NCBI RefSeq assembly: GCF_905171775.1
Contig: NC_053499.1
Span: forward strand, 144,770,251 to 144,834,250
Reading direction: 5' to 3'
DNA from: Rana temporaria
Taxonomy: Eukaryota; Chordata; Amphibia; Anura; Ranidae
Length of the DNA: 64,000 nucleotides
The notes beneath the pieces were generated by a model. That model had not been told where the DNA came from, did not search any database, and saw only the letters and a program-made list of their open reading frames with translations. Position numbers and translations under genes: made by a program. This document shows positions 53,301 to 58,383 of the stretch, piece after piece. Numbering within the stretch: position 1 is the first letter of the stretch; every line of letters starts with the position of its first letter.

Positions 53301-54467
53301 AGATCTATATAGAGGAATCAGGATCTCTTCCCTCTTGTTTGTGATCCCTCTAGTGATATAAAGATCCATATAGAGGAATCAGGACCTCCTTCCTCCTGCT
53401 TGTGATCCCTCTAGTGATATAAAGATCCATATAGAGGAATCAGGACCTCCTTCCTCCTGCTTGTGATCCCTCTAGTGATATAAAGATCTATATAGAGGAA
53501 TCAGGACCTCCTTCCTCCTGCTGGTGATCCCTCTAGTGATATAAAGATCTATATAGAGGAATCAGGACCTTGTTTCTCCGGCTGGTGAGCCCTCTAGTGA
53601 TATAAAGATCTATATAGAGGAATCAGGACCTCCTTTCTCCTGCTTGTGATCCCTCTAGTGATATAAAGATCTATATAGAGGAATCAGGACCTCCTTTCTC
53701 CGGCTGGTGATCCCTCTAGTGATATAAAGATCTATATAGAGAAATCAGGACCTCCTTTCTCCGGCTGGTGATCCTTCTAGTGATATAAAGATCTATATAG
53801 AGAAATCAGGACCTCCTTTCTCCGGCTGGTGATCCCTCTAGTGATATAAAGATCTATATAGAGGAATCAGGACCTCCTTTCTCCTGCTTGGGATCCCTCT
53901 AGTGATATAAAGATCTATATAGAGGAATCAGGACCTCCTTCCTCCTGCTTGGGATCCCTCTAGTGATTTAAAGATCTCTTTAGAGGAATCAGGACCTCCT
54001 TCCTCCATCAGGTGATACATCCCAGAATTATTTTCACTTTCCCCATTGCCGGGACACCCTGTTTTGCTCATTTTGCAATCATCTGAAATAAGCCCCCCAA
54101 GTCTTTTTTCTCTGCAGCTCTGGCCAGCACCGTACCCCAATAATCATGGGATTATTTTCCTCTAGTTGCATTCTCTTTTTCAATGTCTAAGCGCCACTTT
54201 GTGAGCAGTTTTTGCTCCCCGCAGCTGCGCTGTACCCCCCTTCTACAAAGTGAATGCCGTTGGGGCTTAGCACGGGGTGACAGCCGCGGTGCCTGGCACG
54301 TTGGCGTCCCCCGGTGCTGGGATGAGGATGATAAGAAAGCGGAATATGGAGTGTGAATGTTGAGCCTTGTGTGCTCCTAATACACTGAGGAATGTGCAGA
54401 AGGAGATTATTCTGATCAGAGTATTACCGTCCTCCTCGCCGTATCCCCAGCAGTGATGTCCCGTCAT
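17755..54467 (-). CDS. CA7: Carbonic anhydrase VII (cytosolic zinc enzyme), whole gene span, 7 coding exons
   Basis: The joined exons (54428-54467, 42909-43106, 37800-37918, 34020-34115, 33869-33931, 21694-21849, 17755-17883) total 801 nt and encode 266 residues plus TGA. Every intron has GT-AG ends, and the split codons rejoin correctly. The enzyme interconverts CO2 and bicarbonate plus a proton in the cytosol. Visible residues: zinc ligands H96 and H98 (FHFHWG) and H121 (LHLVHW), proton-shuttle H66 (NNGHSV), gatekeeper pair E108 (GSEHTVDG) and T201 (SLTTPPLNE). There is no signal peptide or membrane segment, as expected for a cytosolic alpha-CA. I assign CA7 rather than CA1/2/3/13 from the N-terminus MTGHHCWGYG and the C-terminal IHMVNNYRPPQPLNGRKVQA, both typical of CA VII; length is close to the mammalian enzyme (about 264 aa). 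The gene appears functional. Its 36.7-kb span is mostly transposons and tandem repeats. The extent of the UTRs is unknown. Confidence 0.93.
18426..18485 (+). ncRNA. Hammerhead ribozyme, type I, Penelope-like-element style
   Basis: The core is complete. CTGATGA (18440-18446) is followed by stem II GTGGA-AACAA-TCCAC, a perfect 5-bp stem with a 5-nt loop. Then comes GAAA and a minimal stem III read ACGCGT, ending at the cleavage site after C18471. Flanking strands TATAGC and AGCTCTCCTAT can form an interrupted stem I. The very short stem III is what is known for hammerheads carried by Penelope-like retroelements. It lies antisense within CA7 intron 6. The surrounding sequence (about 18130-18713 and 19445-19530) is probably a retroelement remnant. 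Confidence 0.75.
18714..19436. mobile_element. hAT-like non-autonomous element with 8-bp target duplication
   Basis: The ends are CAGGGGTTGACAA and TTTGTCGAGCCCTG. The flanking duplication ACTTACTG is perfect (18706-18713 and 19437-19444). It has no transposase ORF. Its interior (about 18780-19240) matches, in reverse orientation, the interior of the TTAA-flanked element at 55686-56846, so the two families share a core. It contains a (TA)n tract near 19325-19352. Confidence 0.8.
19531..20615. other. CA7 intron 6, non-coding
   Basis: C-rich runs lie near 19537 and 19868. No gene or clear element boundary is seen before the hAT-like element at 20616. Confidence 0.4.
20616..21376. mobile_element. 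hAT-like element with perfect 8-bp target duplication (CA7 intron 6)
   Basis: It starts CAGGGCCACCATCA and ends TGATGGCGACCCTG, flanked by CTTATGGC on both sides (20608-20615 and 21377-21384). The interior is tandem roughly 110-130-bp units with GGGGTTGCCATC and CCTCTGGGCCCTTTAATAAA words and AT-rich tracts. It is non-coding. Confidence 0.92.
21694..21849 (-). CDS. CA7: CA7 coding exon 6 (residues 173-224)
   Basis: The acceptor TTGCAG precedes 21849 and donor GTGAGA follows 21694. It encodes GTKAQFDNFNPKCLLPQSLD, then YWNYPGSLTTPPLNETVNW and ending SVSEKQ. SLTTPP carries the active-site threonine of alpha carbonic anhydrases. The exon is phase 0 at both ends. Confidence 0.95.
22065..22340. 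repeat. Degenerate short tandem repeat (GATGGGTGGCACT-like)
   Basis: Repeated words are TGATGGGCAC, GGTGGCACTGATGG and GACACTGAGGGGTGGCAC. It lies in CA7 intron 5 just beyond exon 6. Confidence 0.7.
22345..22897. mobile_element. Hairpin-rich repeat ending AAGTGGTTAA
   Basis: The right end GGGAAGTGG is followed by TTAA (22894-22897), as in family T. Short inverted repeats are dense: ACTCGCGTCTATCAGACGCG, AGAGCCTCCGCCGGAGGCTC and GTGTCAGACTGACAC. The left boundary is unclear. Confidence 0.45.
22898..23608. other. CA7 intron 5, non-coding
   Basis: No gene, RNA or bounded repeat was recognised. Confidence 0.4.
23609..23941. mobile_element. Foldback MITE with GTACACACGATTGG ends
   Basis: The left CTAGTACACACGATTGGA pairs with the right CCAATCGTGTGTACGGGG. 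The interior contains repeated TTTTCCGACAACAAATGT words and their complements. Fragments of the same family occur at about 33498-33552 and 60468-60530. Confidence 0.7.
24089..24781 (-). mobile_element. Family G element, full length, target duplication AGT
   Basis: The ends GGGCCAGATTCAC and GTGAATCTGGCCC are flanked by AGT at 24086-24088 and 24782-24784. Length is 693 bp in the inverted orientation. The final hairpin ATACGACGGCGTATCAGCAG / ATACGCCGTCGTAT is intact. Confidence 0.9.
24785..25114. other. CA7 intron 5, non-coding
   Basis: No feature recognised. Confidence 0.4.
25115..26431. repeat. 61-bp minisatellite, interrupted by two hAT-like insertions
   Basis: The unit reads GTCTGTACACCTGCTGTGCC, then CATTATAAGGGGTTCCCACC, then ATCCCTGTGCTGAGTTCCYG G. 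The array is broken at 25694-26047, and again at 26432, where a 3.9-kb element begins. A diverged scrap continues at 30376. Confidence 0.95.
25694..26047. mobile_element. Short hAT-like element, 354 bp
   Basis: The ends TAGGGTGACCACGTGTCCCG and GTGGTCACCCTA are flanked by GTACACTT (25686-25693) and GTACACCT (26048-26055). That is an 8-bp duplication with one mismatch, sitting in the minisatellite word GTACACCT. It is non-coding. Confidence 0.85.
26941..27992. mobile_element. hAT-like element with TAGAGCTGCACGATT ends
   Basis: TAGAGCTGCACGATT at the left pairs with AATTGTGCAGCTCTA at the right. It is flanked by GCAGGGTA (26933-26940) and GCACGGTA (27993-28000), an 8-bp duplication with one mismatch. 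It contains a segment like the family T/55.7-kb core (near 27055-27200) and the foldback 27333-27779. Confidence 0.8.
27333..27779. mobile_element. Foldback MITE (GGGCTCTTTCACACG ends)
   Basis: GGGCTCTTTCACACGTCCGT at the left pairs with ACGGACGTGTGAAAGAGCCC at the right. The interior is built from repeated ACGTCCGTTAACGGAC-like words and an AAAAACTGATG tandem run. The flanks read TTA on the left and TAA on the right. Confidence 0.8.
28001..28554. other. Interior of the 3.9-kb element, non-coding
   Basis: 28000-28200 resembles the core shared with 55.9-56.1 kb (GTTACAGAGGAGGTCTAG, TATTGTTCTCGCTCTAACGA). Nothing else was recognised. Confidence 0.5.
28555..29440. repeat. About 40-bp tandem repeat, roughly 21 copies
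   Basis: The unit contains CTCCACACTCCTCTCCTGTA, CATAGTGCCCACTGTCATAC and C. Copies are diverged with length variation. It lies within the 3.9-kb hAT-like element. Confidence 0.85.
29441..30045. other. Interior of the 3.9-kb element, non-coding
   Basis: No feature recognised. Confidence 0.35.
30046..30320. mobile_element. Foldback MITE (ATTCACACCTCCGCG ends)
   Basis: CCATTCACACCTCCGCG at the left pairs with CGCGGAGGTGTGAATGCAGC at the right. The centre contains CATGAAAAAAAGTCCC. It belongs to the TTCACAC-ended foldback group. No clear target duplication. Confidence 0.7.
30384..31226. other. CA7 intron 5, non-coding
   Basis: Poly-C (30542-30556) and poly-G (30777-30788) runs. No gene was recognised. 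Confidence 0.4.
31235..32087. mobile_element. hAT-like element with TAGGGTTGCCACCT ends, 853 bp
   Basis: The ends TAGGGTTGCCACCT and AGGTGGCAACCCTA are flanked by CTCTGATG (31227-31234) and CTCTGATT (32088-32095), an 8-bp duplication with one mismatch. The interior includes a degenerate repeat of CTCTGATGTAAGGGGGAAC (about 31380-31680). Confidence 0.88.
32199..32525 (+). mobile_element. hAT-like element, right end missing
   Basis: It starts CAGGGGTGTCAAACTCAATT, a terminus typical of widespread vertebrate hAT MITEs. It runs to GGCCACATGAAATGGCCTAG and then breaks into the next repeat at about 32526. Confidence 0.7.
32530..33215 (-). mobile_element. Element of the 20616-21376 hAT-like family, inverted, ends unclear
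   Basis: Repeated GGCCCCAGATGACAACCC / GGATGGCAACCCCCC words with poly-T and AT tracts are followed by GGTTCTCTGCACCAGGAGGG and GGGGCCCTCATAATTCC. It is the inverse of the 20616 family layout. No target duplication was read. Confidence 0.65.
33216..33868. repeat. Repeat scraps in CA7 intron 5
   Basis: 33300-33362 is a family T fragment (GGTGATCAAACACCACCAAA, AGAAAGCTCTA). 33498-33552 is a scrap of the GTACACACGATT foldback family. No gene other than the CA7 exons next to it. Confidence 0.5.
33869..33931 (-). CDS. CA7: CA7 coding exon 5 (residues 152-172)
   Basis: The acceptor TTTTCAG precedes 33931 and donor GTGAGT follows 33869. It encodes IGEEHPSLNRLTDALYMVRF plus K. It is a 63-bp micro-exon, too short to be found by ORF length; it is placed by its splice sites and the family alignment. 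Intron 5 (21850-33868) is 12 kb of nested repeats. Confidence 0.94.
34020..34115 (-). CDS. CA7: CA7 coding exon 4 (residues 120-151)
   Basis: The acceptor CCCGCAG precedes 34115 and donor GTGAGT follows 34020. It encodes LHLVHWNAKSYPTFADAAGA and PDGLVVIGVFLE. The second residue of the exon is the third zinc ligand. Intron 4 is only 88 bp (33932-34019) and is the one intron without any transposon. Confidence 0.95.
34444..35144 (+). mobile_element. Family G element, full length
   Basis: The ends GGGGTAGATTCAG and CTGAATCCGGCCC are 701 bp apart. Flanking triplets TAC and TGA do not match, so the duplication has decayed or the ends have mutated. The hairpins GATACGACGGCGTATCTCCA and GCAAGTTCTTTCTGAATACA are present. 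Confidence 0.85.
35145..35789. other. CA7 intron 3, non-coding
   Basis: No gene or bounded repeat was recognised. Confidence 0.4.
35790..36518 (-). mobile_element. Family G element, full length, target duplication TGT
   Basis: GGGCCAGATTCTCGTAG and CTACGAGAATCTGGGCC are flanked by TGT at 35787-35789 and 36519-36521. Length is 729 bp; inverted orientation. Confidence 0.92.
36656..37380 (+). mobile_element. Family G element, divergent subfamily
   Basis: GGGCCAGATTCAA and TTGAATCTGGGCC are flanked by TCT and TAT (one mismatch). The interior differs from the other copies (GCAATTGCGCCCGTGTAACC, TTGCGTACGTCGGG), suggesting an older or separate subfamily. Confidence 0.8.
37381..37799. other. CA7 intron 3, G-rich non-coding
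   Basis: Purine-rich stretch with repeated GGGGTGAAGGATTTG-type words and a G-run at 37620-37636. The donor of exon 3 is at its right end. Confidence 0.45.
37800..37918 (-). CDS. CA7: CA7 coding exon 3 (residues 80-119)
   Basis: The acceptor CATGCAG precedes 37918 and donor GTGAGG follows 37800. It encodes VLSGGPLNDSYRLKQFHFHW through VDGKSYPCE. It contains two zinc-ligand histidines (FHFHW) and the conserved SEHTVDG with the gatekeeper glutamate. It ends in phase 0. Confidence 0.95.
38048..38786 (-). mobile_element. Family G element, full length
   Basis: GGGCTAGATTCAG and CTGAATCTAGCCC lie 739 bp apart. The flanking triplets are AGA and ATA (one mismatch). Inverted orientation. Confidence 0.87.
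38808..38980. mobile_element. MITE scrap (ACTGGAG...CTCCAGT ends)
   Basis: AAGACTGGAGCACTC at the left pairs with TGCACTCTCCAGTTTTGGTA at the right, with AAGCTGATTGGTTTCTATGC inside. A one-ended copy lies at 45628-45700 (TTTACTAAAACTGGAGCACT). Confidence 0.6.
39083..39747 (+). mobile_element. Family G element, full length, target duplication ATG
   Basis: GGCCCGGATTCAC and GTGAATGCGGGCC are flanked by ATG at 39080-39082 and 39748-39750. Length is 665 bp. The interior is a subfamily shared with 58384-59035 (GTATGGACCAGGGAACAC here, the inverse there). Confidence 0.88.
39751..40419. other. CA7 intron 2, non-coding
   Basis: No gene or bounded repeat was recognised. Confidence 0.4.
40420..40525 (+). 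repeat. Probable 3' tail of a retroposon (SINE or LINE)
   Basis: TTAGATTGTAAGCTCCTTGA and GGGCAGGGACTCATGTGAAT are followed by GTGCTGGTGCTATATAAGTA and a 25-base poly-A. The layout (conserved tail then poly-A) fits a non-LTR retroposon 3' end. The family is not identified. Confidence 0.4.
40560..42560. repeat. Tandem array with higher-order structure (GTCTGACCAGAGAGGGG units)
   Basis: Short units of 30-38 bp (GTCTGACCAGAGAGGGGAGT and GGGTCTGAACAGAGAGGGGA) are embedded in larger blocks. Each larger block also carries CTCCCCTCCTGTGCTCTATG, TTGGCACACAAGTAACAGAC and GGGTCCTCACTGAGACATGT. Those larger words recur at about 40800, 41060, 41335, 42010 and 42370, so there are about five higher-order copies. 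Pseudo-ORFs on the minus strand are artefacts. Confidence 0.85.
42773..42815 (+). pseudogene. Degenerate hammerhead-like motif, retroelement remnant
   Basis: CTGATGA, a GGG/CCC stem and CGAAA occur in hammerhead order, followed by TGCGATG. The expected GUC-type cleavage nucleotide is replaced by G, so it should be inactive. It resembles the intact copy at 18440 and probably marks a second, decayed retroelement end (about 42600-42860) beside CA7 exon 2. Confidence 0.4.
42909..43106 (-). CDS. CA7: CA7 coding exon 2 (residues 14-79 and first base of codon 80)
   Basis: The acceptor CTCCAG precedes 43106 and donor GTGAGA follows 42909. It encodes PSEWHRYFPIAQGNRQSPIN through EFDDNDDKT, and includes the proton-shuttle histidine in NNGHSV. 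Phase 1 at both ends fits exons 1 and 3. A degenerate retroelement remnant lies about 75 bp beyond the donor. Confidence 0.95.
43107..43581. other. CA7 intron 1, 3' end, non-coding
   Basis: This holds the polypyrimidine tract and acceptor of exon 2 and about 450 bp with no repeat boundary. Confidence 0.45.
43582..44846 (+). mobile_element. Family G element with a nested palindrome, target duplication TAA
   Basis: GGCCCGGATTCTC and GAGAATCTGGCCC are flanked by TAA at 43579-43581 and 44847-44849. The total is 1265 bp. Removing the nested element (43927-44441 plus one TTAA) leaves 746 bp, the normal family length. The join restores CAATGTTAAGTATGGCCGTC, as seen intact at 3396 and 13502. Confidence 0.93.
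43927..44441. mobile_element. Palindromic TTAA element nested in the family G copy
   Basis: AGCGGGGGTTCACCCT and AGGGTGAAACACCGCT form the ends, with TTAA at 43923-43926 and 44442-44445. The arms pair almost throughout: ACTCCCCGCGGGGAATGGGC with GCCCATTCCTCGCGGGGAGT, and GACTTGCCTCTTCACAGCGC with GCCGTGAAGAGGCAAGTC. It is the same family as 12300-12792. Confidence 0.93.
44850..45309. other. CA7 intron 1, diverged repeat scraps
   Basis: GTGCGACTTGCATAGACGTC and CAGTGTGAATCAGGGCTTA suggest a decayed foldback element. No clean ends. Confidence 0.35.
45310..45606. mobile_element. Foldback MITE (CTTTCACACTG ends)
   Basis: GTGCTTTCACACTGAGGCCC at the left pairs loosely with CTGGCAGTGTGAAAGGGCTC at the right. 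Inside, GCGCCTAAAGCACCCCTGCC and CCATTGAAATCAATGG recur as in 2374-2748. Confidence 0.6.
45715..46650 (+). mobile_element. Family G element with nested foldback, target duplication TGT
   Basis: GGGCCAGATTCAG and CTGAATCTGGCCC are flanked by TGT at 45712-45714 and 46651-46653. The total is 936 bp; without the nested foldback, 565 bp. The internal segment near 46040 is shortened relative to other copies (GTATGGACGTTCGTAAAAAA), indicating an internal deletion. Confidence 0.9.
46126..46496. mobile_element. Foldback MITE nested in the family G copy
   Basis: GGCTGGGTTCACACTACGAT and ATCGTAGTGTGAACCCAGCC are perfect complements. The arms continue with CCCGTCCGTCAGCCGCATAC and its complement. The host site GAATTAGGCGGGCTTACGCC is split, with TTA on the left and TAA on the right. 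Confidence 0.93.
46654..47217. repeat. Truncated GGTTCACCC-family end, then AT-rich sequence
   Basis: 46800-46925 ends GGTGGAACTCCGCTTTAA, like the palindromic TTAA family. It also contains GTCAGCAGCTACAGTGTTTG / TAGCTGCTGAC. 46975-47170 is a degenerate (AATAATAAAA) tract. Confidence 0.5.
47218..47304. repeat. (TA)n microsatellite, about 43 repeats
   Basis: An uninterrupted alternating TA tract. It produces meaningless YIYI ORFs on both strands. Confidence 0.97.
47305..48022. other. CA7 intron 1, non-coding
   Basis: No gene was recognised. The end of the stretch starts to resemble the tandem array that resumes at 48733 (CTGTTGGAGGCTGCTACCAT), so the family G element at 48023 probably inserted into that array. 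Confidence 0.45.
48023..48732 (-). mobile_element. Family G element, full length
   Basis: GGGGCAGATTCAC and GTGAATCTGGGCC lie 710 bp apart. Flanking triplets are CAT and CTT (one mismatch). A local duplication of AACGCAGAGATACGAC is seen at 48649-48690. Confidence 0.85.
48733..50084. repeat. Degenerate tandem array (GAGACTGCTAGAGACTG words)
   Basis: Irregular repeats of ACAGGAGACTGTTAGAGACT and TGCCATGTTACA with spacing around 35-45 bp. This is the diverged left part of the array that becomes regular at 50085. Confidence 0.85.
50085..50645. repeat. 41-bp minisatellite, about 13 near-identical copies
   Basis: The unit reads GAGACTGTTAGAGACTGCTC, CCACATTACATGAAACCCCT, A. Copies are almost identical (only ACCGTT for ACTGTT varies), so this block was homogenised or expanded recently compared with its degenerate neighbours. 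Confidence 0.97.
50811..50883. repeat. Perfect-stem hairpin, 23 bp arms, 26-nt loop
   Basis: TTTGTGTTTTTTGTGGATTG TAAA (50811-50834) pairs with TTTACAATCCACAAAAACAC AAA (50861-50883) with one bulged T. A pre-miRNA-sized fold in CA7 intron 1; no evidence of expression. Confidence 0.6.
51090..54015. repeat. About 57-bp tandem array with an internal orientation switch
   Basis: 51115-51570 carries the unit as ATTCCTCTATATAGATCTTT, ATATCACTAGAGGGATCACC, AGCAGGAGGAAGAAGGTCCTG. From about 51600, units run in the opposite sense (TCCTCCTGCTGGTGATCCCT, CTAGTGATATAAAGATCTAT, ATAGAGGAATCAGGACC). Short blocks switch back near 51690-51790, 52385-52450, 52640-52700 and 53030-53110. The block 53330-53990 is the most regular. 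Confidence 0.92.
54016..54427. other. CA7 intron 1, 5' end, non-coding
   Basis: Apparently unique sequence next to the exon 1 donor. No repeat. Confidence 0.45.
54428..54467 (-). CDS. CA7: CA7 coding exon 1 (residues 1-13 and first base of codon 14)
   Basis: It encodes MTGHHCWGYGEED plus the G of a split glycine codon, followed by donor GTAATA at 54427-54422. The ATG at 54467 is chosen because the family N-terminus starts MTGHH. The GTG two codons upstream (54473) is in frame but is not a plausible vertebrate start. Intron 1 (43107-54427, 11.3 kb) holds two large tandem arrays and several 700-bp elements. Confidence 0.9.
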
Positions 54468-54936
54468 TGTCACACGCTGCAGGTGAGTTTCCCGTATCGT
54501 CCTGGCTGCACCTCACCTGCAGCTTTTATACCGCACACTCCAGTTGTCAATCAAACTCTTAAAGGGACAGAGGGAGGGGGGAGCAGCCCAGCTGATTTAT
54601 AGGAGGGACATAGGAACTGCCCAACTTCTTCTCACCCCACCTCTTCTCCTTACTGTCAAGGACGGACAGTACAAGCAATCACCAGACATAATCCACCATT
54701 TAAAGGACAACTACAGACTATTCACTCTCACCTTATCCCTAAAGCTGCCCATAGATGAGTAAGGAAACAATGAAAATTCCCCAAAAAATGTAAACGTTCT
54801 AACATTCGATGTCGCAATAATTGTATTCGAATGTTTCCAGTGAATTTAAACATTTTTTTTTTGGTTATTTTTTTTTTTTTTACATTAAATGTATTTTTAT
54901 TTATTTTTTTGATCGATTTCTACTTTTACACCTATT
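54468..54936. other. CA7 upstream flank
   Basis: This is the proximal promoter region and about 400 bp further upstream. It is apparently unique sequence with an AT-rich, T-run-rich end (54840-54920) before the 700-bp element at 54937. No other gene is seen. Confidence 0.5.
54523..54530 (-). promoter_or_regulatory. Probable TATA box of CA7 (TATAAAAG)
   Basis: On the minus strand TATAAAAG lies 56-63 bp upstream of the CA7 ATG. This would put transcription start near 54495-54500 and give a 5'UTR of only about 30 nt. Two CACCTG/CAGGTG E-box-like hexamers flank it (near 54483 and 54514). This is a motif match in a sensible position, not proof of promoter activity. Confidence 0.5.
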
Positions 54937-55666
54937 GGGCCAGATTCACAGACAATTACGTTACACCGCGGCGGCGTAACGTATCCCATTTACGTAACAC
55001 CGCCGCAGGTTTACAGCGTAAGTGCCTGATTCACAAAGCTCTTACCTGTAAACTTGCGGCGTGTGTAACGTAAATGCGCTCGGCACAAGCCCGCCTAATT
55101 CAAATGGGGTGGGCACCATTTAAATTAGGCGCGTTCCCGCGCCGAACGGTTTGCGCATGCTCCGTTAGGAAATTTCCCAACGTGCATTGCGCGAAATTAC
55201 GGCCGCCCCGATGTTTTTTTTTAAATGCGACGTGCGTTACGGCGTTTCGTATTCCCGGGCGTCTTACGCAAAAAAAAAAAATCTAAAATTTGACGCGGGA
55301 ACGACGGCCATACTTTAACATGGCTGATCTAAAGGTAAGCCATGTTAAAGCAGGTGTAACTTTGCGACGGGTAAAAACGACTAGCGACGACGTACGGGAT
55401 TGCGACGAACGCGCGGATCTTCGTGGATCGCCGTAACTAGTCATTTGCATATTCTACGCCGACCGCTATGGAATCGCCACCTAGCGACCGGCATAGAATT
55501 GCATCCTAAGATCCGACGGTGTAAGTCAATTACACCTGTCGGATCTTTTGGCTATCTATGCGTAACTGATTCTATGAATCAGTCGCATAGTTAGGACTGC
55601 CGGATCACAGAGATACGACGGCGTATCAGGAGATACGCCGTCGTATCTCTTCGGTGAATCTGGCCC
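54937..55666 (-). mobile_element. Family G element, full length, target duplication ATT
   Basis: GGGCCAGATTCAC and GTGAATCTGGCCC are flanked by ATT at 54934-54936 and 55667-55669. Length is 730 bp, inverted. The nearest insertion upstream of the CA7 promoter, about 400 bp from the TATA box. Confidence 0.93.
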
Positions 55667-55685
55667 ATTGTTCCTGCGCATTTAA

Positions 55686-56846
55686 CCACTTAAGGACCTT
55701 GCCTGTTTTTCAGACTCTGTGTTTACAAAATTAAAACAGCAAATTACTTAGAACCCCCAAACATTATATATATATTTTTTTCTAACACCCTAGAGAATAA
55801 AATGGCGGTCATTGCAATACTTTTTGTCACACCGTATTTGCACAGCGGTCTTACAAGCGCACTTTTTTTTGGAAAAAAAACACTTTTTTTAATTAAAAAA
55901 TAAGACAACAGTAAAGTTAGCCCAATTCTTTTTTTATATTGTGAAAGATAATTTTACACCGAGTAAAATGATACCCAACATGTCACGCTTCAAAATTGCG
56001 CCCGCTCGTGGAATGGATGGCGTCAAACTTTTACCCTTAAAAATCTCCGTAGGGGACGTTTAAAAAATTCTACAGGTTTTATCTTTTGAGTTACAGAGGA
56101 GGTCTAGGGCTAGAATTATTGCTCTCGCTCTAACGATCGCAGCGATACCTCACATGTGCGGTTTGAACACCGTTTTTATATGCGGGCGCTACTCACGTGT
56201 GCGTTCGCTTCTGCATGCGAGCTCGTCGGGACGGGGCGCTTTAAAAAATGTTTTATTTGTTTTCTTATTTATTTTAATTTATTTTATTCATTTTTACAAA
56301 AATGGGTCACTTGTATTCCTATTACAAGGAATGTAAACATCCCTTGTAATAGAAAAAAGCATGACAGGTCCTCTTAAATATGAGATCTGGGGTCAAAAAG
56401 ACGTCTGATCCCATATTTAGACTAAAATGCAATAAAAAAAATAAAAAATTGTCATTTGAAAAAATAACAACAGGAAAATGTGCCTTTAAGAAGCATGGGC
56501 GAAAGTGACGTTTTGACATCGCTTCCGCCCTACTATGCTATGGAGATGGGTGGGGGCCATCTTGCCCTCACTCGTATCCCAGCCAAGCAGGAGACAGGAC
56601 CCGATCGCCTCCGCCGCTGCCGACGGCTCCGGCGGTGGGCGCGGGAGAGCGGCGGGAGAGGGGGGGCCCTCTCCTGCTGCCGATAACGGTGATCTTGCGG
56701 CGAATCCGCCACGCAGACCACCATTATCGTTTAAAGGACCGGCGCCTGAAGAGATGGATATTGGTTGTGGCAGCAGCTGCTGCCGTTTCCGAGATATCCC
56801 TCTTCAAAAATAGGACGTATATAGTCGTGCGCAGGTCCTTAAGTGG
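55686..56846. mobile_element. Family T-related element with TTAA target, second subfamily
   Basis: CCACTTAAGGACCTTGC and GCGCAGGTCCTTAAGTGG form the ends, with TTAA at 55682-55685 and 56847-56850. Length is 1161 bp. The core differs from the main family T and matches the interior of the hAT-like element 18714-19436 in reverse (AATGGCGGTCATTGCAATAC, GAGGAGGTCTAGGGCTAGAA). It is non-coding. Confidence 0.88.
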
Positions 56847-56850
56847 TTAA

Positions 56851-57145
56851 CTTCATTTTTTTTTTTTAAGGACTGGCCTAAAAGAAATTAGGAAATCAGT
56901 CAATATCATTTTTCCAACATGTTTGTTCATTTTTAATCTTAAATAGGAAAATCGACTGTCGACTGTAAAGAGGAAACTCAAACAATCGGTCTACCAACTC
57001 CTTTATCTATTCAAATTTTCTATCCATCTAACCCTTTAATGCCCAGAGTTTTGGAGGCTTATACCACGTTTATCAGCCATGATATGCGCCAGTCAACTTG
57101 ACAATAACTCCCTGACTCCCTGACTGACAGCGAGTCTGGAACTAG
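56851..57145. other. Intergenic, no recognised feature
   Basis: Short spacer without gene or repeat boundary. Confidence 0.4.
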
Positions 57146-57831
57146 GGGCCAGATCCACAAAAGGTGGATCGTTGTCGTATCTCTGTGATCCGCCCGTCCT
57201 AACTATGCGGCTGATTCATAGAATCAGTTACGCATAGCTAGCCCTAAGATCCGACAGGTGTAATTGAATTACACTGTCGGATCTTAAGGATGCAATTCTA
57301 GGCCGGCGGCTAGGTGGCGAGGCCATTGCGGCCGGCGTAGAATATGCAAATTAATACTTACGGCGATCCCCGAACGTCCGACCGGCCCGTCGATCTAAAT
57401 GTACGTCGTTTCCGTCGAGTTGCGTCGCGTAAAATTAGGGCTTAGCCCTAGTTGTCCAAAGCCATGTTAAGTATGGCCGTCGTTCCCGCGAACGAAATTT
57501 AAAAAACAACGTCGTTTGCGTAAGACGTCCGTGAATGGCGCTGGACGCCATTTACGTTAACGTCTAAGCAAATGACGTTGGTGCGACGTCATTTAGCGCA
57601 ATGCACGTCGGGTAATTTACCCGACGGAGCATGCGCAGTACGCTCGGCGTGGGAACGCGCCTAATTTGAATGGGGCGGGCTTGCGCCGAGCGCATTTACG
57701 ATACACCGCCGCAAGTTTACAGGTAAGTTTTCTGAGAATCAGGCACTTACGCTGTAAACCTGCGGCGGTGTAACGTAAATCACATACGTTACGCTGCCCA
57801 GGAGCAACGTAATTGTATGTGAATCTGGCCC
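57146..57831 (+). mobile_element. Family G element, full length, target duplication TAG
   Basis: GGGCCAGATCCAC and GTGAATCTGGCCC are flanked by TAG at 57143-57145 and 57832-57834. Length is 686 bp. Confidence 0.92.
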
Positions 57832-58383
57832 TAGGAACACACACAGTTGCACATACCTGTTTTCAGCAGCAAGGTCTATAAGCATTCTCACAGCAAGGAC
57901 CATTTTACATTGGGACTTGTGTCCTAGTGTCCTGGACTAAGTGTGTTGCAGTCACAAAGGGGTTAATGTGTCTTTTTCACACTATAACGCATGTGCTGTC
58001 CCATATTTCCAGGAGCGATTGTCACAGACAATGGTCTGTAGTTTCTGTAGACCACAATAACAATGGATAATTCAGGACGTGGGGAGGCTGAGTACACTGA
58101 TCAGCACTGACACAGAGGAAGGGTAAAGAGCAATCACTGTGTGATAGAGATGGTCCCGACGTTCGAATCGAACGTACGTTTTAGGACCACGGCCCGGCAG
58201 CCATCGTGTGATCCTGAGAGAGACAGAACGGAGGTCAGTCGATGTAAACAGACTGATCTCCGTTCTGTCAGGAGAGAGGAGACAGATCTGCTGTTCATAC
58301 TGATTATGAACGGCGATATGTCTCCTTCTCCAGGCAGTCCCATAAAAATGCCATAAATCTATCTTCTATTTTGTAGACGCTAT
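57832..58383. repeat. Intergenic with a family T fragment
   Basis: 58225-58383 is an internal family T segment (GTCAGGAGAGAGGAGACAGA, TTCTATTTTGTAGACGCTAT). It breaks off where the next family G element begins. Confidence 0.55.

Noticed and set aside
54267..54473. CA7 start at the upstream GTG (giving MTMTGHH)
   Set aside because: GTG is not a plausible start here. The ATG at 54467 matches the family N-terminus and fits the splice phase.
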